Assembly: GCF_000024985.1 (NCBI RefSeq)
Contig: NC_013523.1
Coordinates: forward strand, 1,736,001-1,800,000
DNA from: Sphaerobacter thermophilus DSM 20745
GTDB lineage: Bacteria > Chloroflexota > Chloroflexia > Thermomicrobiales > Thermomicrobiaceae
DNA length: 64,000 nt
Direction of reading: 5' to 3'
Of this stretch, positions 8,035 through 16,412 are shown one piece after another. Position 1 is the first letter of the stretch. Each line of letters begins with the position of its first letter. The notes beneath the pieces were generated by a model. It was not told the origin of the DNA, ran no database searches, and was given only the letters and a program-made list of their open reading frames with translations. The position numbers and the translations under genes are program-made.

Positions 8035-10098
8035 GTGGATACCGTGACAATCGCGCTTGCCATCGCGATCGTCGCAGGGGTGGCCGCCATCCTCTACGGC
8101 CTGTTCCTCGTGCAGTGGGTTCTCAGGCAACCGCGCGGCGAGTCGCGCATGATCGACATCGCACAGGCCATCCAGGAGGGTGCCGAAGCCTACATGCGGC
8201 GCCAGTACACGCTCGTCGCGATCGTTGCGGTCGTCATCACGCTGCTGCTCGGCCTGCTGATCAACTGGTCGACCGCGATCGGCTTCGTGGTCGGCGCGAC
8301 TGCATCCGCTGCGGCCGGCTTCATCGGGATGAGCGTGGCCGTTCGGTCGAACGTGCGCACCGCCGAGGCGGCAAAGTCGGGCCTCGCCCCGGCGCTGAAG
8401 GTCGCCTTCCGCGGCGGCACCGTCACGGGCCTCTTCGTCGTCGGCCTCGGCCTCCTCGCCGTCGCGGTCTTCTATGCCATCACGCGTGACGTCGCTCCGC
8501 TGGTCGGCCTGGGCTTCGGCGGCAGCCTCATCTCCGTCTTCGCTCGCATCGGCGGCGGTATCTACACCAAGGCCGCCGACGTCGGGACCGACCTGGTCGG
8601 TAAGGTCGAGGCCGGCATCCCCGAGGACGACCCGCGCAACCCGGGCGTGATCGCCGACAACGTGGGCGACAACGTCGGCGACTGCGCCGGGATGGCCGCC
8701 GACCTGTTCGAGACCTACGCCGTCACCGCGGTCGCCGCCATGCTCCTCGGCCACCTCGTCTTCGACACCGAGACGGCCGTGGTCTACCCGCTGGTTCTCG
8801 GCGCCGCATCGATCTTCACCTCGATCATCGGCACCTTCTTCGTGCGGCTCGGCAACAACGGCTCGATCATGCGCGCGCTCTACCAGGGTGTCGTCGCCGC
8901 CGTGATCCTGGCCGCCGTCGCCTTCTTCCCGCTCACGCTCTGGCTCATGGGCGACAACCCGATCATCAGCGATCAGCCCGTCTCGCTCTTCGGCCTCAGC
9001 TTCAGCCTCTCCGCCACGGCCAAGCTCTTCTTGAGCGCCATCGTCGGCATCATCGTCACCATGGGCGTCGTCATCATCACCGAGTACTACACCTCGGAGC
9101 GCTACGGCCCGGTCAAGCACATCGCCGAGGCATCCGAGACCGGCCACGGCACCAACATCATCGCCGGCCTTGCGGTTTCGATGCGCTCCACCGCGCTCCC
9201 GATCGTCCTCATCTCGGTGGCCATCTACGTCGCCTACCGGCTCACTGCCGTGCCGGGTGACCTGACGGCCGGCCTCTACGGCATCGCCGTCGCGGCCATG
9301 GCCATGCTCTCGATGGCCGGGATCATTGTCGCCATCGACTCCTTCGGCCCGATCACCGACAACGCGGGCGGCATCGCCGAGATGGCCGAACTGCCCGACA
9401 GCGTTCGCGCGGTGACCGACCCGCTCGACGCGGTCGGCAACACCACCAAGGCGGTCACCAAGGCCTACGCCATCGGCTCCGCCGGGCTGGCGGCGCTGGT
9501 GCTGTTCGCCTCTTACTTCCTGGAGATCACGGAGCAGATTACCTTCGATCTCTCCAACCCGAGCGTCCTGATCGGCCTCTTCATCGGCGGCGCCCTCCCC
9601 TACTACTTCGGCGCCATCCTGATGGAGGCCGTGGGCAAGGCCGGCGGTGCGGTGGTCGAGGAAGTCCGGCGGCAGTTCCGTGAGATCGAGGGCCTGCTCG
9701 AAGGCCGCGCCCGGCCCGAGTACGGTCGCGCGGTCGACATCGTGACCCGGCAGGCGCTGCGCGAGATGATGCTCCCGGCGCTCCTGCCGGTCGTGGTCCC
9801 GATCATCATCGGCGTCACCCTTGGCAAGGAGGCGCTGGGCGGCCTGCTGATCGGCTCGATCGTCACCGGGCTGTTCGTGGCCATCTCCATGACCACGGGT
9901 GGTGCGGCCTGGGACAACGCCAAGAAGGCCATCGAGTCCGGCCTCCACGGCGGCAAGGGCAGCTTCGCCCACCAGGCGTCCGTCACCGGCGACACCGTCG
10001 GCGATCCCTACAAGGACACCGCCGGCCCGGCCATCAACCCGATGATCAAGATCGTCAACATCGTCGCCCTGCTGATCGTCGCCTTCATGGGCTGGTAG
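8035..10098 (+). CDS. hppA: Membrane-bound proton-pumping pyrophosphatase (K+-independent type)
   Basis: The 687-residue protein hydrolyses pyrophosphate and moves protons across the membrane. About 15-16 helices are visible. The catalytic loops are intact: the Asp-rich segment [19 protein letters not shown] and the late [20 protein letters not shown] loop. In the GNTTKAVTK motif, Lys472 and Thr475 replace the Ala and Gly of K+-dependent enzymes; lysine at the first site is established to remove K+ dependence. The start is GTG at 8035 behind a GGGGGGAG site. It follows the oxidase operon as a separate unit and ends at a clear hairpin terminator. Confidence 0.96.
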   Translation: MDTVTIALAIAIVAGVAAILYGLFLVQWVLRQPRGESRMIDIAQAIQEGAEAYMRRQYTLVAIVAVVITLLLGLLINWSTAIGFVVGATASAAAGFIGMSVAVRSNVRTAEAAKSGLAPALKVAFRGGTVTGLFVVGLGLLAVAVFYAITRDVAPLVGLGFGGSLISVFARIGGGIYTKAADVGTDLVGKVEAGIPEDDPRNPGVIADNVGDNVGDCAGMAADLFETYAVTAVAAMLLGHLVFDTETAVVYPLVLGAASIFTSIIGTFFVRLGNNGSIMRALYQGVVAAVILAAVAFFPLTLWLMGDNPIISDQPVSLFGLSFSLSATAKLFLSAIVGIIVTMGVVIITEYYTSERYGPVKHIAEASETGHGTNIIAGLAVSMRSTALPIVLISVAIYVAYRLTAVPGDLTAGLYGIAVAAMAMLSMAGIIVAIDSFGPITDNAGGIAEMAELPDSVRAVTDPLDAVGNTTKAVTKAYAIGSAGLAALVLFASYFLEITEQITFDLSNPSVLIGLFIGGALPYYFGAILMEAVGKAGGAVVEEVRRQFREIEGLLEGRARPEYGRAVDIVTRQALREMMLPALLPVVVPIIIGVTLGKEALGGLLIGSIVTGLFVAISMTTGGAAWDNAKKAIESGLHGGKGSFAHQASVTGDTVGDPYKDTAGPAINPMIKIVNIVALLIVAFMGW

Positions 10099-10142
10099 TA
10101 CGCAAGCGAGTTCCCGCGCGCTGCGGTGCGCCTGCTCGTCGC

Positions 10143-10167
10143 ACAGGGGCCCGTCGAGGGCCCCTGT
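10143..10167 (+). terminator. Terminator hairpin of hppA
   Basis: A 10-bp perfect stem ACAGGGGCCC/GGGCCCCTGT with loop GTCGA lies 44 bases after the stop. There is no T run, so the strength is uncertain. Confidence 0.55.
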
Positions 10168-10297
10168 CGCTATCCAGAGACAAAAAGGCGCAGGCATCTC
10201 TCCTCGTGCGCTGATACGCGCGTGTGGGCGTGGCTGCCGGGTATTCCAGTGGGTGATCACCGCGCCAGCTGCAGCGAATGCTCGCGCGTTATGAAGT

Positions 10298-11014
10298 TTG
10301 ACGAATTACCGTGCTACACCGGAGCTGCCCGGTTGTTGTCATCCTGAGCGGAGCTGGGGGCGGCGGCCAGCCGAGCTCCTCTTCCCCGCCCGGCGCGGCC
10401 GCTCCTGGTTGGGGACCACCGGACTCATTGTCGTCGCGGTCGCGTACGTCTGCGGCATCGCGGTCCTGGCGGCAATATTCCGGTTCGTTGTCGCCGCCGA
10501 CTTTGCAGCCTCTCCGATAACGCTCGCTGCGGCCGGGCTCATCGCCGCGCTGCTTGCAGTCCTCGCGCTACGCTGGCGGTGGTCCGAAATCGACCTCGCG
10601 CGACCGCGGTCGGCGCTCGATGCCCCGGCGCCGCTGCGCGTCGGTCTTCTCGCCTTCGTGGCCGCTGCCGCCTGGTTCCTCCCGCTCGTGGATCTGCCCG
10701 AGTGGCTGAGAGTGGGGGCGTGGGTATGGGTGCCGATGATGGTTGCGCTATCCGTAGACGCGATCGCTGCGCGGCTGATCGCCCACTGGGCGGCCACGCG
10801 GCGCAACTGGAGCGACGTGCACCGCCTGGCTCTGGCAGTCGGTGCACTGCTCGTGAGCATGTTGTATGGCTTCTTCTACGTGACGTCAGGCAATGCAGTC
10901 GACCAGGCTGGGCAAGCGATCGCGAGCATCGTGGCGCTCACGCTCCTCGCCCGCTTCGCCCGCACGCTGTCCCGGCGAGGCGCCTCCGGCAGTGAATCCA
11001 TCCCTGGTACCTGA
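10298..11014 (+). CDS. Multi-pass membrane protein, unknown function
   Basis: Up to 238 residues that I do not recognise. It has about six hydrophobic helices (near 42-65, 72-92, 110-128, 135-158, 175-195 and 205-222), basic loops, and an Arg-rich tail. The start is doubtful: the longest reading begins at TTG 10298, but the first 35 residues read through a CCTGAGCGGAGC-type sequence common in intergenic repeats and are not hydrophobic, so the true start may lie near 10400. It stands alone between hppA and the convergent transglutaminase operon. Coding is supported by the regular hydrophobic pattern and high third-position GC. Confidence 0.6.
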   Translation: MTNYRATPELPGCCHPERSWGRRPAELLFPARRGRSWLGTTGLIVVAVAYVCGIAVLAAIFRFVVAADFAASPITLAAAGLIAALLAVLALRWRWSEIDLARPRSALDAPAPLRVGLLAFVAAAAWFLPLVDLPEWLRVGAWVWVPMMVALSVDAIAARLIAHWAATRRNWSDVHRLALAVGALLVSMLYGFFYVTSGNAVDQAGQAIASIVALTLLARFARTLSRRGASGSESIPGT

Positions 11015-11034
11015 GGGTCACCCTCAAGTCGCCC

Positions 11035-13677
11035 TCAGTCTTGGCCGTCGACGCCCGTATTCCGCCGGCGCCAGCGCTGCAGCAGTCCGTAGCGAACCAG
11101 GAGCGCGCGCAGTCGCTGCCAGGCCGCGCGAGCCCGGTTCAACTCGTTCTCGGTCGGCGGCCGCTGGCCGTACCGCTCGCGCACATAGAGGTCGGTCAGC
11201 AGCCGGATGTGCGGCCGCGCACCCGGCAGGTGACGAGAGACGACCGCGGCGTACTCGTACGGGGTCATTGACGTGCGCGTCGGCAAGCCGCTCCAGCCTG
11301 CGGCCCGCTGGACCTTGGTAAAGAACCGGGTGGTTGAGGTCATGCCACGCGTGCCGCGCATCCAGTAGAAGGAGAAGACCGTGATCCCCAGCACCACCGC
11401 CAGGACTAGCCCGCGTGCGATCCACTCCGCGCGGGTCGTCTGGTCGGGGGGCGGCGTGACCGCACCGCCCGCCGCTCCGAAGCCCTCGTTCAACTCCATG
11501 AGGATCTGCGCCTCGCGGTCGAGCGGGATGTTGTCGCCCGAGATGGCGCTGCCGTCCGCCGTGGCCGACGGCGTCGGGTCCGGCGTCCCGCGCTGGATCG
11601 CCCGCCGCGCAGACGTCGGCTCGAACGAGATCCAGCCATACTGCGGGAAGTACACCTCGACCCAGGCGTGGGCGTTGCGGTCCCGGTAGAGGTACCCACC
11701 CAGATCAGCGTCGAAGTCAGCCGGGTAGAACCCGACCGCGATCCGCGACGGGATGTCGAGGATACGGAGCATCTCGACCATCGCCGAGGCGTAGTACGTG
11801 CAGTATCCCTGACGCAGCTCGAACAGGAAGTAATCGACCAGATCGCGACCGGCCGGCGGGGTGGGCACGTTCTCGTTGTAGGTCAGGTTCTGACGCAGGT
11901 ACTCCTCGATGGCGTTCGCGATGTCGTACGGGTTGTCCTTGCCCTCCGCGAGCTGCTCAGCCAACTGCCGCGTCCGCTCGGAGTATTCCGGCAGTTGCAG
12001 GTAGCGCTCGGTGATCTCCGCGGGGTAATCCGTCCCGGCCGCCCGCAGGTCATCGGCGGTCGCTTCGCTGACCAGCGAGACGATCTCGTAGGTGTCCCCC
12101 GCCCGAAGGCCGTCCCGTGCGTAGATCGCGTCCACGTCGTCGTAGATCGGTAGCGGTCCGCTGAAGCGCAGCGTGTGGACGCGGTAGTCCTCCGGGTCCG
12201 GCTCGAACCGCACGCGTATCCCGATCCTGCTGAGTTGCTCAACCTGCTCCATGATGGCGCGTTGCTGCGCCGGAATACCGAACCGGCGAGGTCGCTCGGG
12301 GATCGACGGGATCTCCGACGCCTCCGGGGTCGCCTCCGGTGTCGCCGCCAGTGGCTCCTCCCCGTCCGCCGTCTCATCCTCCTCCGGAACCGGGGTCGGA
12401 GTCGGCTCGGGCGGGGTGTAATCGGCCTCTTTCAGTAGCTCTACCAGTGGCCAGAGGACATGTGGAGTGGTCTCCTCAGTGGCCTCCTGGACATCGAGGA
12501 CCTCCCGCTGGTAGGTGTGCCACCCAACCTGCAGCCGCGTCGGGACGCTCGACTGAGCGGCCGCCTCAGTCGAGTAGACTACCGCGCCCCGCGGCTGGTA
12601 CACCTCGATCGTGTACTCCGCCTCGCTGCGCGCGCCGCCGGTAGTGGCCGAGCGCGGGAAGGGTTGGTCAGCTTCGAACTCGAGCAGCGGAGCGTAGGAA
12701 GCCACCCGGGAGTCAAGGTCTGCCTCCCAGACCCGACCGTCGAAGGTGCTGTAGCGGTGCGCGACGAGGTAGGGGGCGCCGTCACCCTTGACCAGTACCA
12801 CGGGCTCATCGCTCAGCCGGAGCGGCCCGCCCAACTCGAAGCGATCCCCAAAGCTCGCGAAGCCGCCGATGCCAACGCCGCCCGGACCTCGCAGTGAGGA
12901 GAACCAGGAGTTGAAGGTTCGCTCCACCTGCCTCCACGGGCCGTTGATCTGCTGCCAACCGGCCTGAATCCGCTCACTCTGCATGGACCACGGCACCAGC
13001 CAACCCGCGCAGATGACCAGCATGGCCAGGTAGCTCCCCACCCACAACCCGCGCCAGGCCAGTGTCTCGGGGTACGGCACGGACAAGCTCCGCCAGGTCA
13101 ACTCGCGTTGGCTGACGGTGAAGCGCATCAGCAGCAGGATAGCGGCAAAGAGGTAGAGGGCCACCAGGCCGTGCGAGACGCGCTGCGAATAGCCCATGTT
13201 CAGCAGGAGGATCACACCGGGAAGCAGGAGCGTCAGCCAGACCCAGCGGGAGCGGAATACGAACCAGACCGAGATGTAGCTGAGGACCCACAACAGCGAG
13301 GCCATGAGCAGGACGAACAGGTACAGGTCGTCCGCTCGCTCACCCTGGCGTACGGCACTGGACCAGAGCTCCCAGCGCTGCCAAAGGTAGGCCAGCTTCT
13401 CCCGGCGGCCGCCGAGCGCGTCGCTCAGGAAGCCGGTCATCTGGTACAGCACGACGACCGAACCCACCGCCAGCGCGATGATGTGTGCGGCCAGAGAGGG
13501 CAGCCGTCGAATGTTGGAGAGCACCAGCCCGACCACCAGCCCGACGAGGGTGATGGTCGAGAGGATCTGCAACCCGTCCGCCCAGTCGGCGAGTTGGACC
13601 GACCATGTGGCGGTGAAGACCACCAGAGCGATCAGCCAGAAGGTGGTCCAGCCTTCGCGAAGCGCCAACCGATGCAT
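11035..13677 (-). CDS. TgpA-like membrane transglutaminase (DUF3488/DUF4129)
   Basis: An 880-residue protein with an N-terminal block of membrane helices (about 1-230), a long extracytoplasmic region, a transglutaminase-like core, one more helix (about 775-795) and a C-terminal cytoplasmic DUF4129-type tail. Core residues are Cys626 (GYCTYY) and His670 (AHAWVEVY); the third triad position is Glu686 (FEPTS), where Asp is usual. A Pro/Glu-rich low-complexity linker lies near 415-450. It is the last gene of a MoxR-DUF58-transglutaminase operon, a common trio of unknown joint function. GGGAG precedes the ATG. The substrate is unknown. Confidence 0.9.
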   Translation of the reverse strand: MHRLALREGWTTFWLIALVVFTATWSVQLADWADGLQILSTITLVGLVVGLVLSNIRRLPSLAAHIIALAVGSVVVLYQMTGFLSDALGGRREKLAYLWQRWELWSSAVRQGERADDLYLFVLLMASLLWVLSYISVWFVFRSRWVWLTLLLPGVILLLNMGYSQRVSHGLVALYLFAAILLLMRFTVSQRELTWRSLSVPYPETLAWRGLWVGSYLAMLVICAGWLVPWSMQSERIQAGWQQINGPWRQVERTFNSWFSSLRGPGGVGIGGFASFGDRFELGGPLRLSDEPVVLVKGDGAPYLVAHRYSTFDGRVWEADLDSRVASYAPLLEFEADQPFPRSATTGGARSEAEYTIEVYQPRGAVVYSTEAAAQSSVPTRLQVGWHTYQREVLDVQEATEETTPHVLWPLVELLKEADYTPPEPTPTPVPEEDETADGEEPLAATPEATPEASEIPSIPERPRRFGIPAQQRAIMEQVEQLSRIGIRVRFEPDPEDYRVHTLRFSGPLPIYDDVDAIYARDGLRAGDTYEIVSLVSEATADDLRAAGTDYPAEITERYLQLPEYSERTRQLAEQLAEGKDNPYDIANAIEEYLRQNLTYNENVPTPPAGRDLVDYFLFELRQGYCTYYASAMVEMLRILDIPSRIAVGFYPADFDADLGGYLYRDRNAHAWVEVYFPQYGWISFEPTSARRAIQRGTPDPTPSATADGSAISGDNIPLDREAQILMELNEGFGAAGGAVTPPPDQTTRAEWIARGLVLAVVLGITVFSFYWMRGTRGMTSTTRFFTKVQRAAGWSGLPTRTSMTPYEYAAVVSRHLPGARPHIRLLTDLYVRERYGQRPPTENELNRARAAWQRLRALLVRYGLLQRWRRRNTGVDGQD

Positions 13678-13716
13678 GTCGCTCCCATCCCGGCAGCCGC
13701 GGGGCGCTCAGCCCGT

Positions 13717-15003
13717 CTACGGCGTTGTCCTAACCGCCCCCATCGTGGCCGCCTGCGTGGCCAGGGCTCGCCCGATGTCGTCTCCGTACTTCAGGAGGTA
13801 GGTGGGGATGCCGATCGCCGCCAGGTCGCTCACGACCATCAGGCTGCTCTCCCCCCCATTGAACGTGCTGCTCTCGATCAGTACTACGACGACACCGACG
13901 CCGCGGGCGCTGAGGTTCATGAGGACCTGCGCCCACTGCTCATCAGTGGAGGGTGTCACAACAATGACGGTGGAGTTCCGGTCGAAGTTCCCACCCTCCG
14001 CCAGCAGCGTCTCCGCCAGCGGCTGCGTCCCGTCGGCCCGAACCACTGCCAGGAACTCCAGAATCTTGACCATCTGCCGCCCGCCCCGATCGGTCGGGAT
14101 GGTCGTCGGCTGGCTGTTGTTGGTGATCAGGCCGACGTTGCGGTTCTGGTCCAGGAAGTGGCGGGCCAGCGATGCCGCGGTCGTCACGGCGTACTCTTCT
14201 GTCGAGTCGAGCCAGAAGGCCAGCGGGAGCTCCTCCCCTCCCCGGCCTGCGGCCCGCGGGTCGAGCGGCGGCAGGTGGTGACCGGCCCGCACATGGTGGC
14301 GCGCTTCCAGGTCGAGCACGATCCAGACGTCCGCCGTCGGGTCGAGCTCGAACTCCTTGACCATCAACTGGCCGGTGCGCGCCGTGGCCGCCCAGGCGAT
14401 GCGGTTGAAGGCGTCCCCGGGCAGGTACTCCCGCACCCCGGCCGCATTCGGCGTGACGAACTGTGTCCGGCGCTGGAGCGAGTTGCCGCCCGGCAACTCC
14501 CCCACCGGGAGCCGAAAGCCGGAGAGGTCGACGGTCGCCGGGTAGACCAGCAACTCATGCACGTAGGGCACCAGCCGCCTCACGGGGAAGAGACCGAACG
14601 GGTCGCCGGACTGCAGTGTGAGCGGGCCAACGCGAAAGCGTCCGCGCCGGGAGCACCACGTCTCGACGCGCCAGCGGGTCGAGTCGCGTGGGCGCAGGTG
14701 CACCACCCGGCTCATCCGGTGGCCAGGCACGTCGGAGTGATCGATCAACTCGACCCAGAGCTTCGCCAGACGGCTCAGGTTCTGGATGCGCAGGCGCTCC
14801 ACCAGCGCCTGGCCTACCTGAGCACGGTCAGCCTGCGTCTCCCGCGTGACGACCAGGCCACGCAGGCTCAGGCGGCTCCAGATGAAGGCCACCACGAACA
14901 AGCCCGCCAGGACGAAGAAGACCTTCTCCAGGACGTCCCAGCGGCTCAGCTCCGCAAGTACCAGGACAACGACGATGAGGACGGCTAGCTTCAGGGCGTT
15001 CAC
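13717..15003 (-). CDS. DUF58 domain protein (vWA-like)
   Basis: The 428-residue protein begins with two closely spaced membrane helices (residues 1-45). It carries the DUF58 signature around the [20 protein letters not shown] and [24 protein letters not shown] stretches and then a von Willebrand A-like fold. DUF58 proteins are the usual partners of MoxR ATPases and may be their substrates or adaptors; this is inferred from recurrent gene pairing. The GTG start overlaps the moxR stop by four bases (GTGA), so translation is coupled. The transglutaminase gene follows after 39 bp. Confidence 0.92.
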   Translation of the reverse strand: MNALKLAVLIVVVLVLAELSRWDVLEKVFFVLAGLFVVAFIWSRLSLRGLVVTRETQADRAQVGQALVERLRIQNLSRLAKLWVELIDHSDVPGHRMSRVVHLRPRDSTRWRVETWCSRRGRFRVGPLTLQSGDPFGLFPVRRLVPYVHELLVYPATVDLSGFRLPVGELPGGNSLQRRTQFVTPNAAGVREYLPGDAFNRIAWAATARTGQLMVKEFELDPTADVWIVLDLEARHHVRAGHHLPPLDPRAAGRGGEELPLAFWLDSTEEYAVTTAASLARHFLDQNRNVGLITNNSQPTTIPTDRGGRQMVKILEFLAVVRADGTQPLAETLLAEGGNFDRNSTVIVVTPSTDEQWAQVLMNLSARGVGVVVVLIESSTFNGGESSLMVVSDLAAIGIPTYLLKYGDDIGRALATQAATMGAVRTTP

Positions 15004-16016
15004 GCGTTCGTCCCCGTACCCCTCGGGCTACGTGTCCCGCGCCACCCGAGTGTCCGCTCCGCGCTGGGCGACGTGGGCCGTGCCCCCGGTACCGGCAGGC
15101 TCATCAGAATCTCGCGCACCACCATGCGCCCATCGACGTTCTTCATGCGCGCCGACGGGCTGACGATCAGCCGGTGTGCCAGCGTCGGCTCCGCCAGATC
15201 CTTGATGTCATCCGGGATCACGTAGTCCCGGCCGGCCATCGCCGCCCAGGCCCGCGCCGTGTTGTAGAGCGCCAGCGAGCCGCGTGGCCCCGCGCCGAGG
15301 TAGACATCGTCGTGCTCCCGGGTGGCCTCGACGATCGAGACGATGTACTCCTTGAGCGAGTCGTCGACGAAGACCCGCTTCACCATTTCCTGACCGGCGA
15401 GCAACTCATCGACCCCCACCACCTGCTCCAGCAGGTTCAGCGGATGGGTGTAGTGCTGCCGGTTGAGGATCTCGACCTCGCCACGGTGTCCGGGATAGCC
15501 GAGAGAGATGCGGATCAGGAACCGGTCGAGCTGCGCCTCGGGCAGCGGGAACGTCCCCTCGTACTCGATCGGGTTCTCGGTCGCCAGGACGATGAAGGGG
15601 TCGGGCAGCCGGTGAGTTATCCCGTCGACCGTGATCTGCGACTCCTCCATTGCCTCCAGGAGCGCCGACTGCGTCTTCGGAGTGGCTCGGTTAATCTCAT
15701 CGGCCAGGACGATCTGCGCCACCACCGGACCCGGGCGGAACTCGAACTGCCCGGTCCGCTGGTTGAAGATGCTCACCCCGGTGACGTCGCTGGGCAGCAG
15801 GTCCGGCGTGAACTGGATTCGCTTGAAGCTGGAGCCGATGCTGCGCGCGATGGCCTTCGCCAGCACAGTCTTGCCGACGCCGGGCACGTCCTCGATCAGG
15901 ACGTGGCCGCGGCACAGCAGCGCCACGAGCACGAGTTGCACCTCGCGTCGCTTGCCGACGATAACCCGTTCCACGTTGGTGACAATCCGCTCGGAAAGTG
16001 CCTGCACCGGCTCCAT
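15000..16016 (-). CDS. MoxR family AAA+ ATPase
   Basis: The 338-residue AAA+ ATPase belongs to the MoxR class, thought to act as chaperones in maturation of partner complexes. Visible features are the Walker [12 protein letters not shown], the [18 protein letters not shown] segment, the Walker B-like VLADEINRA, the sensor [22 protein letters not shown] and the C-terminal lid. I chose the ATG at 16016, which has GGGAGG about ten bases upstream; an in-frame reading to 16097 adds unrelated residues. First gene of the operon. An extended -10 element on the minus strand near 16211-16219 is a plausible promoter with a leader of about 190 bases. Confidence 0.95.
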   Translation of the reverse strand: MEPVQALSERIVTNVERVIVGKRREVQLVLVALLCRGHVLIEDVPGVGKTVLAKAIARSIGSSFKRIQFTPDLLPSDVTGVSIFNQRTGQFEFRPGPVVAQIVLADEINRATPKTQSALLEAMEESQITVDGITHRLPDPFIVLATENPIEYEGTFPLPEAQLDRFLIRISLGYPGHRGEVEILNRQHYTHPLNLLEQVVGVDELLAGQEMVKRVFVDDSLKEYIVSIVEATREHDDVYLGAGPRGSLALYNTARAWAAMAGRDYVIPDDIKDLAEPTLAHRLIVSPSARMKNVDGRMVVREILMSLPVPGARPTSPSAERTLGWRGTRSPRGTGTNA

Positions 16017-16412
16017 GATGCCCTCTACCTCCCTTGGCCGGAGAGTGCCGAACGCGAGCGGCCACGTGGAAACGTCACGGCCGCGCCAGCGTGCCATCTC
16101 GCCCGAAACTCTGAACGATAGACCTGTCGAGCGGGAGGCGATTCAAGATCACTACCAGCTCACGAAATCGGGCGGAGCAATTCCAAGACCATCCCAGCAC
16201 GACGCTGTGCATTATATCAATCAGACCCCTGCCAAACCGGGAGCGCCGCCCCGCCTGCGCGGCTGCGCGTATGGGGCATGATCGTCTTGTCAGATACCCC
16301 GCACTCAGGCTCCCGCGTCGTCACTCTTACGCTCAACGCCTGCCACCGGTTCGCGTGCCCGCAGGGGCACACATTCCCGTATACTTGTTGCTTGCGGAGA
16401 GGAGCGGGGTGA
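16017..16412. other. Divergent intergenic region between moxR and polA
   Basis: No gene is evident in this 396-bp gap. It holds an extended -10 for moxR (16211-16219, minus) and a TATACT box for polA (16380-16385, plus) without a clear -35. The rest is GC-rich with no strong repeat. Confidence 0.6.
16211..16219 (-). promoter_or_regulatory. Extended -10 promoter element for moxR
   Basis: On the minus strand TGATATAAT is a perfect -10 hexamer with the TGn extension. No good -35 is seen at 17 bp, as allowed for extended -10 promoters. Confidence 0.5.

Noticed and set aside
7990-10260. A 756-codon minus-strand ORF opposite hppA
   Set aside because: Its composition is a mirror of hppA codons (Asp/Gly/His/Arg-rich), with no recognisable domain. 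The pyrophosphatase motifs on the other strand are unambiguous.
13108-14988. A 626-codon plus-strand ORF across the DUF58 and transglutaminase genes
   Set aside because: It spans two real minus-strand genes in antisense and lacks any protein family feature.
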